Source: Variovorax jilinensis (lineage in GTDB: Bacteria; Pseudomonadota; Gammaproteobacteria; Burkholderiales; Burkholderiaceae_C). From it: DNA of 64,000 nucleotides. The notes beneath the pieces were generated by a model. That model saw nothing but the letters and a program-made list of their open reading frames with translations. It was not told the DNA's origin and ran no database searches. The DNA lies in NCBI RefSeq assembly GCF_030316885.1, contig NZ_JASZYQ010000001.1:558001-622000 (forward strand). Reading direction: 5' to 3'. Of this stretch, positions 7,611 to 17,587 are shown piece after piece (position 1 is the first letter of the stretch; the number at the start of each line of letters is the position of its first letter). A program made the position numbers and the translations under genes.

Positions 7611-7665
7611 GGGTCCGGTGGGAGCACAAAGTGCCAGTCACGGTGAGCCCTTCGCACCGGAGCCC
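7611..7665 (+). other. Structured 5' leader of the porin mRNA
   Basis: TCCGGTG (7614-7620) can pair with CACCGGA (7655-7661), extended by GGG with CCC past a one-base bulge. Inside it GCAC (7624-7627) pairs with GTGC (7631-7634) around an AAA loop. Upstream, AAGGAGG (7596-7602) is a consensus ribosome-binding motif with no properly spaced start codon. Confidence 0.4.
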
Positions 7666-7691
7666 TATGTTTAACCTTGGAGAAACTTGCA

Positions 7692-8945
7692 ATGAAAAAA
7701 TCTCTAGTTGCCCTGGCTGCTCTGGCTGTTGCCGGCGTCGCCTCGGCCCAGTCGTCGGTCACCCTGTTCGGTGTGGTGGACGCTGCTGTCAGCGGCTACT
7801 CGAACAAGACTGAAACCGCGCTGGGTCAGAGCATCACGACCAGCCGTACGGCTCTGACGAGCTCGGGCTACAACTCCAGCCGTCTGGGCTTCCGTGGTAC
7901 GGAAGACCTCGGTGGTGGTCTGGCAGCTAGCTTCTGGCTCGAAGCTGGCCTGAACAACGACGACGGCAACACGGGTGGCAACATCGCGCAATCCGGATCC
8001 CCGTCGCTGACCGGTCTGTTCAATCGCCGTTCGACCGTCAGCCTGTCTGGCGCGTTCGGTGAAATCCGCCTCGGTCGCGACTACACCCCGACCTTCTGGA
8101 ACGACACCGTGTTCGATCCGTTCGGCACCAACGGCGTTGGTACCAACCTGATCTCGACCGCCAACGGCTACAACACCCCTGGCAGCATCAACAACGGCTT
8201 CGCTTCGAACGCCAACAGCTATGTTCGCTCCAGCAACTCGATCGGCTACTTCCTGCCGCCGAACCTGGGTGGTTTCTACGGCCAGGTGATGTACGCCTTC
8301 AACGAGAAGGACAAGTACGATCCGGGCACCCTGACCCCGAACGTTGCGAACAACTCGCGCGCCGGCCGTTACGTCGGTGGTCGCGTTGGTTACGCCAACG
8401 GTCCTCTGGATGTCGCATTCGCCTACGCCCAGACCACGATCGCTGACCAGTACCAACTGGGCACCACGACCAACCTCGACACGCTCAACGTTGGCGCTTC
8501 GTACGACTTCGGCGTCGTGAAGCTCTTCGGTGAGTACTCGCAAGGCGACATCAAGGTCGACGATTCGAACCCGTTCCCGACGGTCGCCAATGCCTTCGGC
8601 ATTCGTGAACCCGGCGCTGACGGCTGGCTGCTCGGCGCTACCGTGCCGGTCGGTCCTGGCCTGATCCGCTTCTCGTACTCGGCAGTCAAGTACAAGAACC
8701 TGACGCCCGCGGCTCAAGTGTTCGGCACCGTCGAACCGAAGGCTGACAAGTTCGCGCTGGGCTATGTCCACAACCTGTCGAAGCGCACGGCCCTGTACGC
8801 AACGGTGGCTCGCGTCAACAACAAGGACGGCGCCGACCTGACCCTGGGCGGCCCGAACTTCTACCAACCGGCAGCCGTGTACAACATCACGCTGACCCCG
8901 AAGAGCTCGACCGGCTACGACGTCGGCATCCGTCACGCTTTCTGA
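7692..8945 (+). CDS. Gram-negative porin (Porin_4 family)
   Basis: This is a trimeric 16-strand general diffusion porin of the outer membrane. The product is 417 residues with a clean signal peptide (MKKSLVALAALAVAGVASAQ, cleaved after Ala-Gln) followed by SSVTLFGVVDA, the standard first strand of betaproteobacterial porins. It ends in a C-terminal Phe preceded by DVGIRHAF, the OMP assembly signal. The RGTEDLGGG and RRSTVSLSG segments are also family hallmarks. Its codon use is visibly less GC-extreme than its neighbours, as for a very highly expressed gene. GGAGA lies at 7679-7683 before the ATG. It is monocistronic with its own terminator. Confidence 0.95.
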   Translation: MKKSLVALAALAVAGVASAQSSVTLFGVVDAAVSGYSNKTETALGQSITTSRTALTSSGYNSSRLGFRGTEDLGGGLAASFWLEAGLNNDDGNTGGNIAQSGSPSLTGLFNRRSTVSLSGAFGEIRLGRDYTPTFWNDTVFDPFGTNGVGTNLISTANGYNTPGSINNGFASNANSYVRSSNSIGYFLPPNLGGFYGQVMYAFNEKDKYDPGTLTPNVANNSRAGRYVGGRVGYANGPLDVAFAYAQTTIADQYQLGTTTNLDTLNVGASYDFGVVKLFGEYSQGDIKVDDSNPFPTVANAFGIREPGADGWLLGATVPVGPGLIRFSYSAVKYKNLTPAAQVFGTVEPKADKFALGYVHNLSKRTALYATVARVNNKDGADLTLGGPNFYQPAAVYNITLTPKSSTGYDVGIRHAF

Positions 8946-8984
8946 TCTGACGCTGGCGTAAGCCAGCATCGACGGCAAGTCATT

Positions 8985-9019
8985 GAAAGCCACTCGACGA
9001 AAGTCGGGTGGCTTTTTTC
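8985..9019 (+). terminator. Rho-independent terminator of the porin gene
   Basis: AAAGCCAC-T-CGAC and its complement (GTCG-G-GTGGCTTT) form a long stem around a GAAA loop, followed by six Ts. It starts 39 bases after the porin stop codon. Confidence 0.9.
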
Positions 9020-9109
9020 ATTCGTGCCTCATGTCGGTGCACCCCCGGGGAACTCCGACTTGGGCACATAGCTTGCTCTGCTAGCATCGTCGATTACTTT
9101 CTGAGCTGA

Positions 9110-10087
9110 ATGATTGCCTTCGTACTGCGCCGCCTGATCCAGGCCGTGATCGTGATGATCGCGGTTGCCTTCTTTGCCTTCCTCCTCTTCCAATACGTGG
9201 GCGATCCGGTGGTCTTCCTGCTGGGCCAGGACGCCAAACCGGAGCAGATCCGTGAACTGCGCGCCGCATTGGGGCTCGACAAGCCCTTCTTCGTGCAGTT
9301 CGGCCACTTCCTGGTCAATGCCTCACAGGGCGAGTTCGGCCTCAGCCTGCGCCAGGGTGCAAAGGTCTCGCGCCTGATCGGCGAACGCTTTCCCGCGACC
9401 TTCGAACTGGCCATGGTGGCCGCCGTGCTGGCGCTGGTCATCGGCATCCCGATGGGCGTCTATACCGCGCTCAAGCGGGGCACCTTCTCGAGCCAGGTGC
9501 TGATGACGCTGTCGCTGCTGGGCGTGTCGCTGCCGACCTTCCTGATCGGCATCCTGCTGATCCTGGTCTTCGCGGTGCACCTGGGCTGGTTCCCGAGCTT
9601 CGGACGCGGCGAGACCGTGAAGCTGGGCTGGTGGAGCACCGGCCTGCTGACCGGCAACGGCTGGCTGCACATCGTGCTGCCGGCGATCACGCTCGCGATC
9701 TTCCAGCTCACGCTGATCATGCGTCTGGTGCGCGCCGAGATGCTGGAAGTGCTGCGCGCCGACTACATCAAGTTCGCTCGCGCGCGCGGCCTTTCCGACC
9801 GTGCGATCCATTTCGGCCATGCACTCAAGAACACCCTGGTGCCCGTGATGACCATCACCGGCCTGCAGCTGGGCGGCCTGATCGCGTTTTCGATCATCAC
9901 CGAATCGGTCTTCCAGTGGCCGGGCATGGGGCTGCTGTTCATCCAGGCCGTGACCTTCGCCGACATCCCGGTGATGGCCGCCTACCTGTGCCTGATCGCG
10001 CTGATCTTCGTCGTCATCAATCTCGTGGTCGATCTGCTGTATTTCGTGGTCGACCCGCGCCTGCGGCTCGGCAACGCCGGGCACTGA
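9110..10087 (+). CDS. Dipeptide/oligopeptide ABC transporter permease (DppB-type)
   Basis: First permease of a peptide-type importer. The product is 325 residues with the N-terminal transmembrane segment FVLRRLIQAVIVMIAVAFF, a periplasmic loop, and the cytoplasmic EAA loop (about residues 205-225, DYIKFARARGLSDRAIHFGHALKN) that contacts the ATPases. It is the first gene of a seven-gene stretch on one strand. A weak promoter (TTGGGC at 9060-9065, 16 bp, TAGCAT at 9082-9087) precedes it. No strong Shine-Dalgarno sequence is seen. Confidence 0.92.
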   Translation: MIAFVLRRLIQAVIVMIAVAFFAFLLFQYVGDPVVFLLGQDAKPEQIRELRAALGLDKPFFVQFGHFLVNASQGEFGLSLRQGAKVSRLIGERFPATFELAMVAAVLALVIGIPMGVYTALKRGTFSSQVLMTLSLLGVSLPTFLIGILLILVFAVHLGWFPSFGRGETVKLGWWSTGLLTGNGWLHIVLPAITLAIFQLTLIMRLVRAEMLEVLRADYIKFARARGLSDRAIHFGHALKNTLVPVMTITGLQLGGLIAFSIITESVFQWPGMGLLFIQAVTFADIPVMAAYLCLIALIFVVINLVVDLLYFVVDPRLRLGNAGH

Positions 10088-10104
10088 GGCATCGGAGCAC
10101 CGAC

Positions 10105-11361
10105 ATGACCGAACCCCGACTGCAAGCCGCCGGCAGGCCCTTCGCGCACATCGCTCGCTTCTATCCGGAGCTGACTGCGTTCCGGCGCGACCTTCACGCG
10201 AATCCCGAGCTCGGCTTCGAGGAGGTCTACACCGCGGCGCGCGTGCGCGAGGCGCTCGAGGCCTGCGGCGTCGACGAGATCCACACCGGCATCGGCCGCA
10301 CCGGCGTCGTGGGCGTGGTGCGCGGCCGCTCGACCGCCAGCGGCCGCATGATCGGCCTGCGGGCCGACATGGACGCGCTGCCGATGTGCGAGGACAACGA
10401 CTTCGAATGGCGCTCGGCCAGGCAGGGCCTGATGCACGGATGCGGCCACGACGGCCACACGGCGATGCTGGTCGGCGCCGCGCGCTACCTGGCCGAGACG
10501 CGCAATTTCGACGGCACGGCCGTGCTGATCTTCCAGCCCGGCGAGGAAGGCTTCGCAGGCGCCCGCGTGATGATCGAGGATGGCCTGTTCGACCGCTTTC
10601 CGGTCGATTCGGTCTATGCAATGCACAACTGGCCCGGCATGCCTGCCGGCACCGTGGGCATCAACCGCGGCGCCATGATGGCGGCCGCCGACCGCATCAC
10701 GATCGAGGTCACGGGCAAGGGCGGCCATGGTGCGCATGCCTACCTGACGGTGGATCCCGTGGTGGTGTCGGCCCACATCATCACGGCGGTGCAGAGCATC
10801 GTCTCGCGCAACGTGCGGCCGATCGACGCCGCGGTGGTCAGCATCTGCGCGGTGCAGGCCGGCGACCTCGGCGCGATGAGCGTGGTGCCCGGCAAGGCGA
10901 CGCTGGTGGGCACCGTGCGCACCTTCAGCTCGCGCGTGCAGACGCAGGTCGAGCAGCGGCTCGTCGAGCTGTGCAGCGCGGTCGCGGCCGGCTTCGGCGC
11001 CACGGCGCAGGTCAAGTTCGAGCGCATCTATCCGGCCACCATCAACACCGCCCCGGAGGCGGTGTTCGCGGGCGACGTGGCCGAGTCGCTGGTCGGTGGC
11101 CACAACGTCGAGCGCAACATGGAACCCAGCATGGGCGCGGAAGACTTCTCCTTCATGCTGCAGCAGAAGGCCGGCGCCTACATGCGCATCGGCCAGGACG
11201 CCCGCGGCGGCGCCTTCCTGCACAACAGCAAATACGATTTCAACGACGAGATCCTGCCTCTGGGCGCCGCCTTGCACGCGGGCCTGGTCGAACAGGGCAT
11301 GCCACTGGCCTCATCCGCCGGTCAACCCGAGAACAGGGCCGTCGCGTCGACGGCATCCTGA
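10105..11361 (+). CDS. M20 family amidohydrolase (hippurate hydrolase-like)
   Basis: M20D peptidase/aminoacylase family enzyme that hydrolyses amide bonds of N-acyl amino acids or related compounds. The product is 418 residues. Metal-binding motifs are intact: LRADMDALP (about 85-93), MHGCGHDGH (110-118, bearing the bridging Cys113 and His115), the catalytic Glu pair PGEEG (145-149), and the late SMGAEDFSF motif with a conserved acidic residue. It lies between the first permease gene and the substrate-binding protein of a peptide importer. I infer that the transporter imports the acylated or peptide substrate that this enzyme cleaves in the cytoplasm; no signal peptide is seen. Confidence 0.92.
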   Translation: MTEPRLQAAGRPFAHIARFYPELTAFRRDLHANPELGFEEVYTAARVREALEACGVDEIHTGIGRTGVVGVVRGRSTASGRMIGLRADMDALPMCEDNDFEWRSARQGLMHGCGHDGHTAMLVGAARYLAETRNFDGTAVLIFQPGEEGFAGARVMIEDGLFDRFPVDSVYAMHNWPGMPAGTVGINRGAMMAAADRITIEVTGKGGHGAHAYLTVDPVVVSAHIITAVQSIVSRNVRPIDAAVVSICAVQAGDLGAMSVVPGKATLVGTVRTFSSRVQTQVEQRLVELCSAVAAGFGATAQVKFERIYPATINTAPEAVFAGDVAESLVGGHNVERNMEPSMGAEDFSFMLQQKAGAYMRIGQDARGGAFLHNSKYDFNDEILPLGAALHAGLVEQGMPLASSAGQPENRAVASTAS

Positions 11362-11388
11362 CCCTTTCCAACCCGAGGAGTGCTTCCC

Positions 11389-12972
11389 ATGAGTCTGAAG
11401 AAAAATATGGTCGCGGGCGCGATCCTGAGCCTGTTGGCTGCCACGAGTCTGATGGCCGGCGCCCAAACGATCCGGATCGCGAACCAGGGCGATGCCCTGT
11501 CGCTCGATCCGCACTCGCTCAACGAATCGCTGCAACTGAGCATCGCGGCCAACGTCTACGAGACGCTGGTCGGCCGCAACAAGGACCTCTCTCTGGCGCC
11601 GCTGCTGGCCACCAGCTGGAAGCAGACTTCGCCCAACGTCTGGCGCTTCGAGCTGCGCAAGGGCGTCACCTTCCACGACGGCACGCCGTTCACGGCCGAC
11701 GACGTGGTCTTCAGTTTCGCGCGCGCCAAGGGCGACGGCTCGGACATGAAGGCCACGCTGAGCGACATCAAGGAAGTGCGCAAGGTCGGCGACCACGCGG
11801 TCGAGATCGAGACCAGCGGCCCCTTCCCGATCCTGCCCGACGTGATCTCGCTGACGATGATCATGAGCAAGAAGTGGAGCGAGGACAACGGCGCCGCCAA
11901 GCCGGTCGACAAGCGCAAGGGCATCGAGAACACCGCCTCGTTCAAGGCCAACGGCACCGGTCCGTACCGCGTGCGCGAGCGCCAGCCCGACGTGCGCACC
12001 GTGTTCAGCCGCAACGCCAGCTACTGGGGCAAGATCGAAGGCAACGCGCAGGAAGTCATCTTCACGCCGATCGCCAACCCCGCCACCCGCGTCGCCGCGC
12101 TGGTGTCCGGCCAGGTCGACGTCATGGAGCCGGTGCCGGTGCAGGACGTCGCCCGCATCAACGCCAGCCCGACGGCACGCGTGATCACCGGCCCCGAGCT
12201 GCGCACGATCTTCCTCGGCATGGACCAGAAGCGCGACGAGCTGCTCTATTCGAGCGTCAAGGGCAAGAACCCGTTCAAGGACAAGCGCGTGCGTCAGGCC
12301 TTCTCGCAGGCGATCGACATCGTCGGCATCCAGAAGACCGTGATGCGCGGCGCCTCGCGGCCCACCGCACTGCTGGTGGGCCCGGGCGTCAACGGCTGGA
12401 CCGAGGCGCAGGACAAGCGCGCCCCGTTCGATGTCGAGGCGGCCAAGAAGCTGCTGGCCGACGCCGGCTATCCGAACGGCTTCGAGGTGACCATGAACTG
12501 CCCGAACGACCGCTACGTGAACGACGGCCAGATCTGCCAGAGCGTGGCTTCCAACCTGGCCAAGATCAACGTCAAGGTCAACCTCGCGACCGAGACCAAG
12601 GGCACCTACTTCCCGAAGATCCTGCGCCGCGACACCAGCTTCTACCTGCTCGGCTGGACCCCGACCACCTACGACGCGCACAACGCGCTGTCGTCGCTCA
12701 CGGCCTGCCCGGACGACAAGGGCACGGGCCAGTTCAACCTGGGCGCGTACTGCAATCCGAAGCTCGACGAACTGACCAAGAAGATCCAGTCCGAGAGCGA
12801 CAAGGGCAAGCGCGACGCGATGATCAAGGAAGCCTTCGCGATCCACATCGACGACGTGGGCCATCTGCCGCTGCATCAGCAGGCGCTGGCCTGGGGCGTG
12901 AGCAAGAAGGTCGAGCTGACCCAGCTGGCGGACAACTTCATGTACTTCAAATGGATGAGCATCAAGCCCTGA
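11389..12972 (+). CDS. ABC transporter periplasmic substrate-binding protein (SBP_bac_5, DppA-like)
   Basis: Periplasmic receptor of the peptide-type importer. The product is 527 residues, normal for SBP family 5. It starts with a signal peptide (MSLKKNMVAGAIL...LMAGAQT, cleavage near residue 25), then the TIRIANQGDALSLDPH opening that marks the family, and a WRFELRKGVTFHDGTPFTADD motif. The ATG at 11389 is preceded by GAGGAG at 11375-11380 with good spacing, so I preferred it over an earlier in-frame codon at 11380. The ligand is unknown; a neighbouring M20 amidohydrolase suggests an acyl-amino acid or short peptide. Confidence 0.93.
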   Translation: MSLKKNMVAGAILSLLAATSLMAGAQTIRIANQGDALSLDPHSLNESLQLSIAANVYETLVGRNKDLSLAPLLATSWKQTSPNVWRFELRKGVTFHDGTPFTADDVVFSFARAKGDGSDMKATLSDIKEVRKVGDHAVEIETSGPFPILPDVISLTMIMSKKWSEDNGAAKPVDKRKGIENTASFKANGTGPYRVRERQPDVRTVFSRNASYWGKIEGNAQEVIFTPIANPATRVAALVSGQVDVMEPVPVQDVARINASPTARVITGPELRTIFLGMDQKRDELLYSSVKGKNPFKDKRVRQAFSQAIDIVGIQKTVMRGASRPTALLVGPGVNGWTEAQDKRAPFDVEAAKKLLADAGYPNGFEVTMNCPNDRYVNDGQICQSVASNLAKINVKVNLATETKGTYFPKILRRDTSFYLLGWTPTTYDAHNALSSLTACPDDKGTGQFNLGAYCNPKLDELTKKIQSESDKGKRDAMIKEAFAIHIDDVGHLPLHQQALAWGVSKKVELTQLADNFMYFKWMSIKP

Positions 12973-12993
12973 GCCTGGTGACTGTCTGAACAA

Positions 12994-13017
12994 GGTGGCC
13001 CGCTCCGGCGGGCCGCC
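12994..13017 (+). other. Intercistronic hairpin after the substrate-binding protein gene
   Basis: GGTGGCCCGC and GCGGGCCGCC form a 10-base stem with one mismatch around TCCG, with no T-run. Such hairpins between binding-protein and permease genes commonly stabilise the upstream mRNA so the receptor is made in excess. Confidence 0.6.
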
Positions 13018-13031
13018 TCTTCCGCCTCCCG

Positions 13032-13943
13032 ATGAAAAAAACTCTTGCCCGTTGGCTCGACAGCGATGTCGGCCACAGCTTTCGCAACTCGCCGGTTGCG
13101 ATGCTGGCAGCTGCGATCGCCTTCCTGTGCCTGTTCTGCGCGCTGTTCGCGCCGTGGGTCACGCCTCACGATCCCTTCAATCTCGCGACGCTCGAACTCG
13201 GCGATGCGCGCCTGCCGCCCGCCTGGAGCGCCGAGGGCTCGACCAAGTACCTGCTCGGCACCGACGACCAGGGCCGCGACATCCTTTCTGCCGTCATCTA
13301 CGGCGCCCGCATCTCGCTCGTCGTCGGCCTCGTGTCGGTGCTGCTGTCGGTGGTGGTCGGCGTGCTGTTCGGCCTGCTTGCCGGCTTCTGGGGCGGCTGG
13401 CTCGACGCCTTCCTGATGCGCGTGTGCGACGTCATGCTGTCGTTCCCCCCGATCCTGATCGCACTGCTGATGGCCGGCGTCGGGCGCGCACTCTTTCCGG
13501 ATGCCCCGACCTCGGTTGCCTTTGGCGTGCTGATCGTCGCCATCTCGCTGACCGGCTGGGTGCAGTACGCGCGCACCGTGCGCGGCTCGACGCTGGTCGA
13601 GCGCAGCAAGGAATACGTGCAGGCCGCGCGCGTGACCGGCGTCTCGCGCGGGCGCATCATGCTGCGCCACGTGCTGCCCAACGTGATGGGCCCGGTGATG
13701 GTGCTGGCCACGATCCAGGTCGGCACCGCGATCATCACCGAGGCCACGCTGTCCTTCCTGGGCGTCGGCGTGCCGCCGACCTCGCCATCGCTGGGCACGC
13801 TGATCCGCGTCGGCAACGACTACCTGTTCTCGGGCGAGTGGTGGATCACGCTGTTCCCGGGCCTGATGCTGGTGCTGATCGCGCTCAGCGTGAACCTGCT
13901 CGGCGACTGGTTGCGCGATGCGCTCAACCCACGGCTGCGCTGA
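13032..13943 (+). CDS. Dipeptide/oligopeptide ABC transporter permease (DppC-type)
   Basis: Second permease of the importer. The product is 303 residues. It has the OppC-type N-terminal domain with a periplasmic LLGTDDQGRDILSAVIYGARIS motif (about 77-98), several transmembrane helices, and an EAA loop (about 194-216, EYVQAARVTGVSRGRIMLRH). It ends in the typical NLLGDWLRDALNPRLR. It follows the binding protein gene after 59 bp holding a hairpin, and precedes the ATPase genes by 12 bp. Confidence 0.94.
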   Translation: MKKTLARWLDSDVGHSFRNSPVAMLAAAIAFLCLFCALFAPWVTPHDPFNLATLELGDARLPPAWSAEGSTKYLLGTDDQGRDILSAVIYGARISLVVGLVSVLLSVVVGVLFGLLAGFWGGWLDAFLMRVCDVMLSFPPILIALLMAGVGRALFPDAPTSVAFGVLIVAISLTGWVQYARTVRGSTLVERSKEYVQAARVTGVSRGRIMLRHVLPNVMGPVMVLATIQVGTAIITEATLSFLGVGVPPTSPSLGTLIRVGNDYLFSGEWWITLFPGLMLVLIALSVNLLGDWLRDALNPRLR

Positions 13944-13955
13944 ATCGGGTTCGCC

Positions 13956-14944
13956 ATGAGTCTTCTGCAAGTCAACAACCTGGTCGTCGAGTTTCCGCAC
14001 CGCCGCGGCACCCTGCGCGCGCTCGACGACATCTCCTTCGAGATCGCACCCGGCGAGATCCTCGGCGTGGTGGGCGAATCGGGCGCGGGCAAGTCGCTCA
14101 CCGGCGCCGCCATCATCGGCCTGCTCGAGCCGCCCGGTCGCGTGGCGAGCGGCGAGATCCGGCTCGAGGGTCAGCGCATCGACAACCTCGGCCACGAGGC
14201 GATGCGCCACATCCGCGGCCGCAAGATCGGCGCCATCTTCCAGGATCCGCTGACCTCGCTGAATCCGCTCTACACGATCGGCCGCCAGCTGACCGAGACC
14301 ATCCGCGCCCACCTGCCGGTGAGCGAGGACGAGGCGCGCCGGCGCGCCATCGGCCTGCTGCAGGACACCGGCATCCCGGCCGCGGCCGAGCGCATCGACC
14401 ACTTCCCGCACCAGTTCTCGGGTGGCATGCGGCAGCGCGTGGTGATCGCGCTCGCGCTGGCGGCCGAGCCGAAGCTGATCGTCGCCGACGAGCCGACCAC
14501 CGCGCTCGACGTCTCGATCCAGGCGCAGATCATCCAGCTGCTCAAGGGCATCTGCAAGGAACGCGGCGCCGCCGTGATGCTGATCACGCACGACATGGGC
14601 GTGATCGCCGAGACCTGCGATCGCGTCGCCGTGATGTATGCCGGCCGCGTGGCCGAGATCGGGCCGGTGCACGAGGTGATCCACCAGGCCGCCCATCCCT
14701 ACACCGCGGGCCTGATGGCCGCGATCCCCGACATGACGATGGACCGAGAACGGCTCAACCAGATCGACGGCGCCATGCCGCGGCTCAATGCGATTCCGCG
14801 CGGCTGTGCCTACAACCCGCGCTGCCCGCGCGTGTTCGACCGCTGCCTGGTCGAGCGGCCGGACCTGATCGATGCCGGCGCCACGCGTGCCGCCTGCTGG
14901 CTGCACGACGCCCACAGCGCTTCGCCGGCCTACGGAGCCCGCGC

Positions 14945-14948
<4 letters not shown>
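13956..14948 (+). CDS. Dipeptide/oligopeptide ABC transporter ATP-binding protein (DppD-type)
   Basis: First ATPase of the importer. The product is 330 residues with Walker A GESGAGKS (about 39-46), the Q-loop at FQDPLTSLNP, the signature FSGGMRQR, Walker B LIVADEPTTALD and an H-loop ITHDM. The C-terminal oligopeptide/dipeptide domain has the CAYNPRCP motif and nearby cysteines, which in this family can hold an iron-sulfur centre. The stop overlaps the next start as ATGA. Confidence 0.95.
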
Positions 14949-15937
<989 letters not shown>

Positions 15938-15952
15938 TCGCGGCTCGCCCGG

Positions 15953-17443
15953 TTACTGTTCCTCTCCCCAGGCGTAGCCGTCGCGCGCGATCATCGCGCT
16001 CGATGCGCTCGGCCCCCAGGTGCCGGCCGCATAGGGGCGCGGCTCGCCATCGGCCGACCAGCTGTCGATCAGCGGCTCGACCCAGCGCCAGGCTTCTTCC
16101 TGCTCGTCCGCGCGCACGAACAGATTGAGGCGGCCGTCGATGACGTCGAGCAGCAGCCGCTCGTAGGCGCCGACCCGCTCGGTGCCGAAGCGCTTGTCGA
16201 AATCGAGGTCGAGCTGAACCGGTGCGAGCTGCGCGCCCGCATGGCGGTTGGCATGGGCAGCGCCGCCATTGCCGTTGCGCGGCCGGTTGTCCTGGGCCTG
16301 CGCGAGCAGGTGCAGCTCGAGCCCGTCGCGCGGCTGCAGGTTGATCACGAGCCTGTTGACGGAGTTCGCCGGCGCCCGGTAGATCGCGTGCGGGGTCGGG
16401 CGGAAGTTGACCTCGATGCGCGCGTCGCGCGAGGCCAGGCGCTTGCCGGTGCGGATGTAGAGCGGCACGCCGGCCCAGCGCCAGTTGGCGATCTCGGTGC
16501 GCAGCGCGATGAAGGTCTCGGTGCGGCTTTCGGGATCGACGCCGGGCTCGTCGCGGTAGCCGGGCACGCGTTCGCCGTAGGCGGTGCCGGCCACGTACTG
16601 GCCGCGGATCGCATGCAGGCCGATCGATTCGGCAGTCCAGGGCTTGAGCGCGCGCAGCACCTTGAGCTTCTCGTCGCGGATGGCGTCGGCATGGGCATTG
16701 ATCGGTGGCTCCATGGTGATCGCGCAGAGCAACTGCAGCGCGTGGTTCTGCACCATGTCGCGCAGCGCGCCGGTCTGGTCGTAGAAGGCGCCGCGCTTCT
16801 CGACGCCCAGGTCCTCGGCGATCGTGATCTGGATGTTGGCGATGTATTCGCGGCGCCAGATGGGCTCGAACAGCGCATTGCCGAAACGCATCGCGAACAG
16901 GTTCTGCACCGAGGGCTTGCCGAGGTAGTGATCGATGCGGAACACCTGCTGCTCGGTCAGCACCTTGCGCACCGCGGCATTGATCGCGCGGTTGGATTCG
17001 AGGTCGTGGCCGAGCGGCTTCTCGAGCACCAGCCGCACATGCGGGCCGTTGAGGCCGGCCACCGCGAGCTGCTCGACCGCCTGGGTGAAGAGGTTCGGCG
17101 CGGTCGCGAGGTACATCACGACGGTGTCGGCGTTGCGCGCCTTGAGCATTTCCGCGAGCTTGTGGAAGTCCTCGGGCTTCGACAGGTCCATGCGCAGGAA
17201 GTGCAGCATCTCGGCGAACTTCCTGAACTCGTCGGGGTTGGGCCGCTTGGCGCCTTCGACTGCGTCGAAGCGCGACTGGATCAGCTCGCGGTAGGCGTCG
17301 TCGCTCAGGTCGTCGCGCGCGACGCCGATGATGCGGCCGTCGGGAGGCAGGCTGCCGTGGCGGAATGCCTGGAACAGGGCCGGCATCAGCTTGCGCCAGG
17401 CCAGGTCGCCGGTGCCGCCGAAAAGAACGAGGTCGAAACTCAT
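15953..17443 (-). CDS. zwf: Glucose-6-phosphate 1-dehydrogenase
   Basis: Oxidises glucose-6-phosphate to 6-phosphogluconolactone with NADP, entering the pentose phosphate or Entner-Doudoroff routes. The product is 496 residues. It has the coenzyme motif GGTGDLAWRKL (9-19), the catalytic RIDHYLGK motif (His about 172) and EKPLGHD before it. A loop near residues 390-415 contains an Asn/Gly/Ala-rich stretch (NRPRNGNGGAAHANR) that looks like a lineage-specific insertion. The gene stands alone on the minus strand; the usual partners pgl and edd are not in this window. A perfect 5-2-5 palindrome at 17500-17511 lies upstream. Confidence 0.96.
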   Translation of the reverse strand: MSFDLVLFGGTGDLAWRKLMPALFQAFRHGSLPPDGRIIGVARDDLSDDAYRELIQSRFDAVEGAKRPNPDEFRKFAEMLHFLRMDLSKPEDFHKLAEMLKARNADTVVMYLATAPNLFTQAVEQLAVAGLNGPHVRLVLEKPLGHDLESNRAINAAVRKVLTEQQVFRIDHYLGKPSVQNLFAMRFGNALFEPIWRREYIANIQITIAEDLGVEKRGAFYDQTGALRDMVQNHALQLLCAITMEPPINAHADAIRDEKLKVLRALKPWTAESIGLHAIRGQYVAGTAYGERVPGYRDEPGVDPESRTETFIALRTEIANWRWAGVPLYIRTGKRLASRDARIEVNFRPTPHAIYRAPANSVNRLVINLQPRDGLELHLLAQAQDNRPRNGNGGAAHANRHAGAQLAPVQLDLDFDKRFGTERVGAYERLLLDVIDGRLNLFVRADEQEEAWRWVEPLIDSWSADGEPRPYAAGTWGPSASSAMIARDGYAWGEEQ

Positions 17444-17499
17444 GGATACATCCGTTGGTCTTGATGGCCGCAGCTCGGGCCTGCAGTCTGCCAGCGAAT

Positions 17500-17511
17500 G
17501 GTACTTGTACC
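17500..17511. promoter_or_regulatory. Palindrome between zwf and the divergent ABC transporter operon
   Basis: GGTAC-TT-GTACC is a perfect inverted repeat 57 bp upstream of zwf and 76 bp upstream of the divergent binding-protein gene. Its position fits an operator for a dimeric regulator. It is not the known HexR consensus. Confidence 0.35.
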
Positions 17512-17587
17512 GATCGTTGCCGCGATGACACCGCGCTAAGCTGAAAAACTGCTGCGGGGCATCACAACAACTTGAAGGCAGGTCCTG

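Noticed and set aside
7618..7674. An 18-codon GTG-started mini-ORF in the porin leader
   Set aside because: The upstream AAGGAGG is 15 bases away, too far for normal initiation, and the sequence is better explained by paired stems.
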